This document shows, piece after piece, positions 15,250 through 20,725 of a stretch of DNA of 20,725 nucleotides. Positions within the stretch are counted from its first letter, which is position 1. Each line of letters opens with the position of its first letter. Where the stretch lies: positions 1 through 20,725 of the forward strand of contig NZ_CAJPPN010000045.1 of the NCBI RefSeq assembly GCF_905372525.1, in the 5' to 3' direction. The notes beneath the pieces were generated by a model. It did not search any database. It saw only the letters and a list, made by a program, of their open reading frames with translations, and was not told the origin of the DNA. Origin of the DNA: an uncultured Porphyromonas sp. Lineage in GTDB: Bacteria > Bacteroidota > Bacteroidia > Bacteroidales > Porphyromonadaceae. A program made the translations under genes and the position numbers.

Positions 15250-16035
15250 CTAAGCCTTCGCCTGCAGCTCCTCTAGGCGGAGCGTTAGGGAGATGAACTC
15301 CTCTACACCGAGCTGCTCAGGACGCTGGGCGAAGATCGGATCGGAGTAATCATAGTCGGAGCCAAAGAGGGCTCGTAGGGAATTGCGCAGGGTCTTGCGA
15401 CGCTGGTTGAAGCCCGTCTTGACGACTTGCTTGAAGAGCGACTCAGAGCAACCGAGCTCGGTACACTCGTTGCGCACGAGACGGATGACACCGCTCTTGA
15501 CCTTGGGGGGCGGATTGAAGACGTGCTCATCCACAGTGAAGAGATACTCGACATCATACCATGCCTGCAGGAGGACGCTGAGGATACCGTAGTCCTTGTT
15601 GCCCGGGGGTGAGGCCAGACGCCGGGCGACCTCACGCTGGAGCATCCCAGCACAGCACGGGATACGCTCCCGATAGTCCAGTAGACGGAAGAAGATCTGC
15701 GAAGAGATATTGTAGGGGTAATTCCCAATGAGGCTGAATGCCCCATCGGGCATATATTCCTCCACGGGTATACGCAGGAAGTCGCCCTGTATAATGCGCC
15801 CCTCCAGCTGGGGGAAGTGCTCGTGAAGGTAGGCTACACTCTCGGCATCAAGCTCGATGACCCGCGTATCATACCCACCAGCGAGGAGGAACTGAGTGAG
15901 CACCCCCATCCCAGGACCGATCTCCAGGACAGGGAGCTCCTGATAGGGACGTAGCGTGTCCGCAATACGCTCTGCGATGGAGAGATCGGTGAGGAAATGT
16001 TGGCCCAAAGCCTTCTTCGCTTTAACTTGCTGCAT
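15250..16035 (-). CDS. rsmA: 16S rRNA (adenine1518/1519-N6)-dimethyltransferase RsmA
   Basis: RsmA (KsgA) dimethylates two adjacent adenines in the 3' hairpin of 16S rRNA late in small-subunit assembly; its loss gives kasugamycin resistance. The 261-residue protein begins with the family opening KKALGQHFLTD. The SAM-binding motif EIGPGMG is at 38-44, the acidic motif IELD at 60-63 and the catalytic motif NYPY at 105-108, with tyrosine where enterobacterial enzymes have leucine. The family signature FNPPPKVKSGVIRL and the C-terminal helical domain with FNQRRKTLRNSL complete it. The ATG at 16033-16035 fits the usual N-terminus. The gene diverges from the UPF0104 membrane-protein gene across a 117-base gap. 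Confidence 0.97.
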   Translation of the reverse strand: MQQVKAKKALGQHFLTDLSIAERIADTLRPYQELPVLEIGPGMGVLTQFLLAGGYDTRVIELDAESVAYLHEHFPQLEGRIIQGDFLRIPVEEYMPDGAFSLIGNYPYNISSQIFFRLLDYRERIPCCAGMLQREVARRLASPPGNKDYGILSVLLQAWYDVEYLFTVDEHVFNPPPKVKSGVIRLVRNECTELGCSESLFKQVVKTGFNQRRKTLRNSLRALFGSDYDYSDPIFAQRPEQLGVEEFISLTLRLEELQAKA

Positions 16036-16055
16036 GAGAAATCAATAAAACTTAT

Positions 16056-16063
16056 TACATTTG
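16056..16063 (+). promoter_or_regulatory. Putative plus-strand promoter, -7 element TACATTTG
   Basis: TACATTTG fits TAnnTTTG exactly, in the divergent gap 90 bases before the membrane-protein start at 16153. A second, imperfect candidate TACTTTTTG follows at 16079-16087. Neither has a clear -33 TTTG at the normal spacing. No equally good box was found for rsmA on the minus strand. Confidence 0.4.
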
Positions 16064-16152
16064 TTCAGACGAAAGTAGTACTTTTTGCTAGATGTACCTC
16101 CACAGAAGAGCTCCGAGAGGTCTAGTGACGACCCCAGAGGAGCCACGAAGAT

Positions 16153-17193
16153 ATGAAGATTAACCCCACACTCAAGTCGATCCTATGGATCGTCCTCCCG
16201 CTATCGCTAGGTGGGCTGGGCTTCTATGGCCTATACCGAGACACGGACTGGCAGGAGCTGATGACGACACTTCGTACGGGGGTTAACTATCCTATCCTGC
16301 TCTTTAGCCTACTCTTTGGGCTGATGAGCAACCTCTGCCGAGGACTTCGCTGGGAGCTCCTCGTTCGGCCTATCGTCAGCGATGGTGCTCCTCCTAGACG
16401 CATCAACGCTATCTGCTGTGTCCTCGGCTCCTATACAGTCAATATGGGTATCCCCCGCTCTGGCGAGGTGTGGCGGTGCATAGAGATGGAGCGTCGGGAG
16501 GATTTACCCTTCGCAGGACTCTTCGGCACGCTCATCGTGGATCGTCTGGTAGACGTGTGTATGCTCTCGATGATCCTCGTGGCGATCGTGCTGAGCAGTA
16601 CGGAGTTCTTCAGAGACTACCTAGTAGCACACCCCGAGGTGTGGCTGGGGCTGATGGACTTCGTGCAGTCGGTATGGTTCTTCCTACTCATAGCCATTGG
16701 GCTGGGGTCGCTGGCACTCCTCGTGTGGCTACTCAGATGCCGTCGGGAGAGCAGGATAGCACGCTTCTTCGTCCATATCTGGGAGGGGATGGTGAGCATC
16801 CAGCACATGCCACAGCGGGGGAAGTTCCTCTTCCTCACGGCGATGATCTGGGTAGGCTACTTCTTCTACTTCTACTTGGCGCTCTTTGCCTTTGAGGCGA
16901 CCGAGCATATCCCCTTCTCGGTAGCGTGTATCGCCTTCGCCATGAGCAGTATGTCGGTCATCGTACCGGTACAGGCCGGGATGGGGGCATGGCATGCCGC
17001 GGTGATCATCACCTTCACGACCTTCGGTATGGCCGAGCAGCCCGCTAGGGACTTTGCCTTCATCGTCCATACGGCACAGACTCTATGGATCACACTCATC
17101 GGGCTCGGGGCGATCATCGCCCTACCCATCATCAATAGACACTACAAGCGGGTACGAGGCCCCCAGCCTAGCCCCAAGACTACAGATAACTAA
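16153..17193 (+). CDS. UPF0104 / LPG-synthase transmembrane-domain protein
   Basis: The 346-residue protein has about eight hydrophobic segments, among them 10-28, 46-62, 127-148, 165-192 and 225-245. It carries family hallmarks: LCRGLRWELL, then NMGIPRSGEVWRCIEM and FGTLIVDRLVDVCML. Members share the flippase-like membrane part of lysylphosphatidylglycerol synthase (MprF) but lack its soluble aminoacyl-transfer domain, as here. A role in lipid or lipid-linked substrate movement across the inner membrane is the family-level guess; the substrate is unknown. pepD begins 35 bases downstream, so the two are probably co-transcribed, and I see no separate promoter between them. Confidence 0.87.
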   Translation: MKINPTLKSILWIVLPLSLGGLGFYGLYRDTDWQELMTTLRTGVNYPILLFSLLFGLMSNLCRGLRWELLVRPIVSDGAPPRRINAICCVLGSYTVNMGIPRSGEVWRCIEMERREDLPFAGLFGTLIVDRLVDVCMLSMILVAIVLSSTEFFRDYLVAHPEVWLGLMDFVQSVWFFLLIAIGLGSLALLVWLLRCRRESRIARFFVHIWEGMVSIQHMPQRGKFLFLTAMIWVGYFFYFYLALFAFEATEHIPFSVACIAFAMSSMSVIVPVQAGMGAWHAAVIITFTTFGMAEQPARDFAFIVHTAQTLWITLIGLGAIIALPIINRHYKRVRGPQPSPKTTDN

Positions 17194-17228
17194 ACCTATT
17201 TCACTCACCCTCGCAACGAACAGAAGCT

Positions 17229-18683
17229 ATGGCAACAGAAATCAAATCTCTCGCTCCACAGTCCGTATGGAGCTTCTTCTACGACCTGACCCAGATCCCC
17301 CGCCCCACTGGCCATACACAAGCCGTACAGGAGTACGTGCTCGAGCTGGGCAAGCGACTAGGGCTGGAGACACACCGAGATGCGACGGGCAACGTGCTCA
17401 TCCGCAAGCCCGCTACAGCAGGGCTAGAGGGGCGCCCAGTAGTCACCCTACAGGCACACCTAGATATGGTACCCCAGAAGAACAGCCACATCCAGCACGA
17501 CTTCACTCGTGACCCCATAGATGCCTATATCGATGGTGAGTGGGTAACAGCCCGCGACACAACCCTCGGCGCTGATAACGGCATCGGAGCAGCCTACGCT
17601 ATGGCTGTACTAGCAGACAACACCCTAAAGCATGGCCCCATAGAGGCCCTCTTCACCATCGACGAAGAGGTCGGTATGGTAGGAGCCAATGGCCTACAAT
17701 CAGACTTCTCCAAGGGCGATATCCTTATCAACCTAGACAGTGAGGAGGAAGGACTCCTCTTCGTAGGCTGCGCTGGCGGGATAGACGTCAATGTAAGCCT
17801 AGAGTACAAGGACCAAGAGCCCGCCCCCGAGGGAGACATCGCCGTACGCATCGCCCTGACGGGGCTACGTGGCGGACACTCAGGGATGGACATCCACCTA
17901 GGTCGTGCTAATGCCAATAAGCAGCTCGCCCGACTACTGAAGTATGCTATCGCCGACTATGGTGCTCGCCTTGTCTCCTTCGACGGGGGCTCGGCTCGCA
18001 ATGCGATCCCACGTGAGTGCTTTGCCGTCGTCACCCTCCCCGAGGCAGATGCCGATGGGCTGTGGGAGCTCGCCTCAGACTTCCTAGATACCCTACGCAC
18101 GGAGTACAAGGGCGTAGAGGAGTCAATCAGCCTGACCCTAGAGCGCACCGAGATGCCCAAGACGGTCATCCCCGAGGAGATCCAGGATGCGATCATCAAC
18201 GCACTCGTGGGCTGCGTCAATGGGGTACAGAGCATGCTCACGGACTTCGCAGGCATAGTCGAAGCCTCGACGAATATGGCTCGTGTGACCTTCGGAGACG
18301 GGAAGTTCTCAGCGAAGTTCTTCGTACGTAGCTCCTCCGAGACGAGGAAGGAGGAAGTAGCCTCCGAGATCGAGAGCATCATGAACCTAGCCGGTGCCAA
18401 CGTAGACTTCTCCGGCGCCTACAACGGCTGGGCTCCCAATGCCTCCTCCCCCATCCTCAAGACCCTGAGCAAAGCCTGCGAAGAGGTGCTCGGCAAGACC
18501 CCCGAGGTCACCGTCATCCACGCAGGACTGGAGTGCGGTATCATCCAGGGAGTCATGCCCCATATGGATATGATCTCCATCGGCCCCGACATCCGCTCAC
18601 CACACTCACCTGATGAGAAGGTACACATCGCTTCGGTAGAGCGCACTTGGCGCATCCTCAAGAGAGCATTAGAATTAGTATAA
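17229..18683 (+). CDS. pepD: Aminoacyl-histidine dipeptidase (M20C family)
   Basis: PepD is a cytoplasmic dinuclear zinc peptidase that cleaves Xaa-His and other dipeptides. The 484 residues match the usual size. Metal and catalytic positions are visible: H77 and D79 in LQAHLDMV, bridging D116 in LGADNGIG, the general-base pair E146-E147 in TIDEEVGMVGA, D170 in INLDSEEEG and H431 in VIHAGLECGI. The dimerisation-domain stretch GLRGGHSGMDIHLGRANA, which marks the M20C group, is intact. In asaccharolytic, peptide-using Porphyromonas-type bacteria such enzymes serve amino-acid nutrition; that link is inference. fabD follows after 40 bases. Confidence 0.95.
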   Translation: MATEIKSLAPQSVWSFFYDLTQIPRPTGHTQAVQEYVLELGKRLGLETHRDATGNVLIRKPATAGLEGRPVVTLQAHLDMVPQKNSHIQHDFTRDPIDAYIDGEWVTARDTTLGADNGIGAAYAMAVLADNTLKHGPIEALFTIDEEVGMVGANGLQSDFSKGDILINLDSEEEGLLFVGCAGGIDVNVSLEYKDQEPAPEGDIAVRIALTGLRGGHSGMDIHLGRANANKQLARLLKYAIADYGARLVSFDGGSARNAIPRECFAVVTLPEADADGLWELASDFLDTLRTEYKGVEESISLTLERTEMPKTVIPEEIQDAIINALVGCVNGVQSMLTDFAGIVEASTNMARVTFGDGKFSAKFFVRSSSETRKEEVASEIESIMNLAGANVDFSGAYNGWAPNASSPILKTLSKACEEVLGKTPEVTVIHAGLECGIIQGVMPHMDMISIGPDIRSPHSPDEKVHIASVERTWRILKRALELV

Positions 18684-18723
18684 TCACCATAACCCATAAC
18701 TAGTCAAACAAACAGAGAAGTAA

Positions 18724-19611
18724 ATGAGTAAAACAGCTTATGTATTCCCCGGACAAGGGGCACAGTTCGTAGGCATGGGCAAGGAGCTCTACTCGAGCCA
18801 TCCCGTCGCCAAGGAGCTATTCGACAAGGCCAATGAGATCCTCGGCTTCCGCATCACGGACATCATGTTCGATGGGACAGATGAGGAGCTCAAGCAGACC
18901 AAGGTCACACAGCCAGCCGTCTTCCTACACTCGGTAATCCGTGCCGTATGCCTCGGCGAGGAGTTCCAGCCCGACATGGTAGCAGGGCACTCGCTCGGGG
19001 AGTTCTCAGCACTCGTAGCCTCAGGCGCCCTTAGCTTCGAGGACGGGCTTCGTCTCGTCTCCAAGCGTGCCCTGGCGATGCAGGCTGCTTGCGAAGCTAA
19101 CCCCGGCACGATGGCTGCCGTACTCGGTCTACCCGATGAGAAGGTCGAGGAGGTCGTCAAGAGCATCGAGGGAGCTGTCGTCGTAGCTGCCAACTTCAAC
19201 TGCCCAGGTCAGCTCGTCATCTCAGGGAGCATCGAGGGCGTAGACAAGGCTTGCGAACTGCTCAAGGAGGCTGGAGCTAAGCGTGCCCTTCGCCTCAACG
19301 TCGGCGGTGCCTTCCACTCTCCTCTGATGGAGCCAGCCCGTGTAGAGCTGGAGGCAGCGATCGAGGCCACGGAGTTCCACGCTCCACGTTGCCCGATCTA
19401 CCAGAACGTCACCGCCTCTCCCACGACAGACATCGACACGATCCGTCGTAACCTCATCGCACAGCTCACGGCTCCCGTACGCTGGACAGAGAGCGTGAAG
19501 GCAATGGTCGCAGACGGTGCTAGTCGCTTCGTCGAAGTAGGGCCAGGTGCTGTCCTTCAGGGGCTTGTCAAGAAGATCGCCCCCGAGGTAGAGACCGAGG
19601 GAAGACAATAA
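18724..19611 (+). CDS. fabD: Malonyl-CoA:ACP transacylase FabD
   Basis: FabD moves the malonyl group from CoA to acyl carrier protein, supplying the elongation unit of fatty-acid synthesis. The 295-residue protein shows the N-terminal FPGQGAQFVGMG, the nucleophile motif GHSLGE (S90), an arginine-bearing helix region SKRALAMQ, catalytic H198 in GGAFHSPLM and the closing VEVGPGAVLQGLVKKI. All catalytic positions are intact. It stands alone from other fab genes in this window, 40 bases after pepD, and is followed after 50 bases by a strong hairpin that should end the transcript. Confidence 0.97.
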   Translation: MSKTAYVFPGQGAQFVGMGKELYSSHPVAKELFDKANEILGFRITDIMFDGTDEELKQTKVTQPAVFLHSVIRAVCLGEEFQPDMVAGHSLGEFSALVASGALSFEDGLRLVSKRALAMQAACEANPGTMAAVLGLPDEKVEEVVKSIEGAVVVAANFNCPGQLVISGSIEGVDKACELLKEAGAKRALRLNVGGAFHSPLMEPARVELEAAIEATEFHAPRCPIYQNVTASPTTDIDTIRRNLIAQLTAPVRWTESVKAMVADGASRFVEVGPGAVLQGLVKKIAPEVETEGRQ

Positions 19612-19661
19612 GCCTCAGCGTCCCGAGGACACCACCTCGAGCCCCGAGTCTCAAAGAAATG

Positions 19662-19697
19662 ACGAGGGCGTACCAAGAAGCCTTGGTACGCCCTCGT
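19662..19697 (+). terminator. Probable fabD terminator hairpin
   Basis: ACGAGGGCGTACCAAG (19662-19677) pairs perfectly with CTTGGTACGCCCTCGT (19682-19697) across the loop AAGC, giving a 16-bp stem 50 bases after fabD. The following TCTATATAATC is AT-rich but not a true T-run. Its outer layout (ACG ... CGTTCTATATA) resembles the hairpin at 14566-14628. Confidence 0.8.
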
Positions 19698-19724
19698 TCT
19701 ATATAATCATTCGTCGGTTTTAGT

Positions 19725-19910
19725 CAGAGAGATACTCTGTACGTATATAAAGGGGGGAGCAGAGCTACGAGCCGAAGACTAGATCGGACACCTAGGATAG
19801 CCTGGATCGATGCCCCTACAGAGAGGCTCCGAGCAACCCTATCGGCTCAAGGTCTAAGTGAGGCGGGAGTGCCTTCGTCCACTCGTGTGTAAAGGGGAGC
19901 GAAACATCCC
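19725..19910. other. Unassigned helix-rich intergenic segment
   Basis: No coding region is supported between fabD and the small minus-strand gene. Several short helices can be drawn: CAGAG/CTCTG (19725-19739), GAGCCGA (19769-19775) with TCGGCTC (19842-19848) enclosing CTAGG/CCTGG (19792-19805), and GAGTG/CACTC (19867-19884). An imperfect repeat TAAAGGGG(GG)AGC occurs at 19748-19760 and 19890-19900. I could not match the segment to tmRNA, RNase P, SRP or 6S RNA. A structured RNA is possible, but no promoter was found. Confidence 0.25.
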
Positions 19911-19947
19911 ACTAAGAGCGTAAAAAAGTAGTATAGGATACGTCTGC

Positions 19948-20130
19948 CTAACGTAGGTAGCGATCTAAGACTACTGAGAGGATACACCCCACGACGACAC
20001 TTCCACCGACCAAAGCCCCGACCCATAAGTGCAAGGGCTCCTCAGGGAACGCGCCCACGTAGAGCAGGTAAAGTAGCATACCGAGGAGAAAGCCAAGGAT
20101 GCAACGAAGTATGTGATATCCCCAAACCAT
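19948..20130 (-). CDS. Small membrane protein, two predicted helices
   Basis: This 60-residue protein is not recognised. It is almost entirely two membrane helices: about residues 8-27 (ILRCILGFLLGMLLYLLYVG) and 35-55 (LWVGALVGGSVVVGCILSVV). A short loop FPEEPLHL separates them and the tail is basic, DRYLR. The glycine spacing in the second helix (GALVGGSVVVG) suits helix packing. Support for its being real comes from an exact -7 box about 95 bases upstream on the same strand, the absence of a competing gene, and the coherent hydrophobic pattern. A T-run (minus strand, 19927-19922) lies shortly after the stop. It may be a toxin-like or stress-related small protein or a general membrane protein; nothing here decides. 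Confidence 0.6.
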   Translation of the reverse strand: MVWGYHILRCILGFLLGMLLYLLYVGAFPEEPLHLWVGALVGGSVVVGCILSVVLDRYLR

Positions 20131-20725
20131 GATTATCTCAGATTTGTGACACAGCGTAAGAGCATAGAGCGACTACCTCCTCACTGCGTCAATGAGTATT
20201 AATAAGTTAAACGACATTCACATACAAATATAAGGACTTCCCTATAGATAAGCAAGCAAAATAGCCCGCTCCCCCTAGGCCTACCTAGTACAGAGACCTT
20301 TGCAGATAGCCTCCTAAGCGATATAAGCACCATAGAGGCACGACGATCAACTTCCCCGCACGAGATATCACCCCGCTAGAAAAACAAGCCCTGAAGAGCT
20401 CATATTCGCCTCCCTTCCCCAAGGTCGCTAGCCTCCCTCCGCTCACTCACCGATCTTATCAGCTCCGTCACAGAGCCCGAGACAAGACGCCCTGGAATAC
20501 CACTGGCAGAAAGAGCAGGGAGAGGCAAGGCGCAAGCTCAGCAAAGGGCACCCAGAGGGAAGCTGTACCCACTCAATTAACGGAAGGGAAAGAAAGAGGA
20601 GAGAAAACGGAAGGCATGCCTAGGAGCGAAAGGTTAGCACGCTACCAGAGTATAGTGGGAGATGTAGAAGGAGAAGGATAACGAGTGAGGGTGAGGATAA
20701 TGGGGCTATAGGGGGAGGAGGATAA
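20131..20725. other. Gene-free stretch at the right end
   Basis: Apart from the leader and -7 box of the small minus-strand gene, I find no coding region or known RNA in these 595 bases. The first part is pyrimidine-rich on the plus strand (about 20395-20450). The last 150 bases are strongly purine-rich, with AGGATAA three times (20675-20681, 20694-20700, 20719-20725) and G-runs near the edge. It may be the upstream region of a gene beyond the window. Confidence 0.5.
20225..20232 (-). promoter_or_regulatory. Putative promoter of the small membrane protein, -7 element TATATTTG
   Basis: Read on the minus strand, 20232 to 20225 is TATATTTG, an exact TAnnTTTG. A TTTG lies further upstream (20260-20257), but the 24-base gap is longer than usual. 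A start near 20218 would give a leader of about 90 bases, long for so small a gene. Confidence 0.45.

Noticed and set aside
19725..19910. Assignment as tmRNA, RNase P RNA, SRP RNA or 6S RNA
   Set aside because: I could not find the conserved cores of those RNAs on either strand, so only an unassigned structured segment is reported.
1..20725. CRISPR arrays, tRNA or rRNA genes
   Set aside because: No regularly spaced repeats, cloverleaf with a T-arm motif, or rRNA core sequence was seen anywhere in the window.

Overview
The window looks like the chromosome of a member of the Bacteroidales, most likely a Porphyromonas-type species of moderately high GC. Sampled lines in the housekeeping genes run near 58-67% GC. 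The evidence is the Bacteroidetes-type promoter elements (-33 TTTG and -7 TAnnTTTG), the near absence of Shine-Dalgarno sequences, and the typical outer-membrane thiamine receptor / PnuT / thiamine pyrophosphokinase operon. Most of the window is ordinary core genome. One AT-rich accessory gene is set into it.

Left part, plus strand (1-6859): ftsK (DNA translocase), a LolA-like periplasmic carrier, an MlaE/MlaF lipid-transport ABC pair, a PASTA-domain membrane protein and an RluD-type pseudouridine synthase. The last four are packed with gaps of 27 bases or fewer and probably form an operon. An MCE substrate-binding partner for MlaEF is not present here.

Thiamine module (7029-11596): a full -33/-7 promoter, a TPP riboswitch (7080-7191), then a TonB-dependent receptor, PnuT-type permease, thiamine pyrophosphokinase and, overlapping its stop codon by 8 bases, an Ada/Ogt-type O6-alkylguanine-DNA methyltransferase. 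The first three would bring thiamine across the outer and inner membranes and trap it as TPP. The repair gene appears to be carried in the same TPP-controlled transcript.

Accessory island (about 11600-14650): a single 847-residue membrane-anchored KAP-family P-loop NTPase in visibly AT-rich DNA (about 37-47% GC in sampled lines), with its own -7 box. Beyond it lies a 372-base gap containing a weak terminator-like stem and a perfect 29-bp inverted repeat. This is the best candidate in the window for an uncharacterised, possibly defence-related, system.

Right part: a minus-strand pair, rsmA and a GNAT acetyltransferase (14654-16035). Divergent from it on the plus strand are a UPF0104/LPG-synthase-like membrane protein, an M20C dipeptidase (PepD) and fabD, closed by a strong hairpin at 19662-19697. 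The last 1.1 kb holds one small two-helix membrane protein on the minus strand with a good -7 box, a helix-rich unassigned segment (19725-19910), and about 590 bases in which I recognise no gene.
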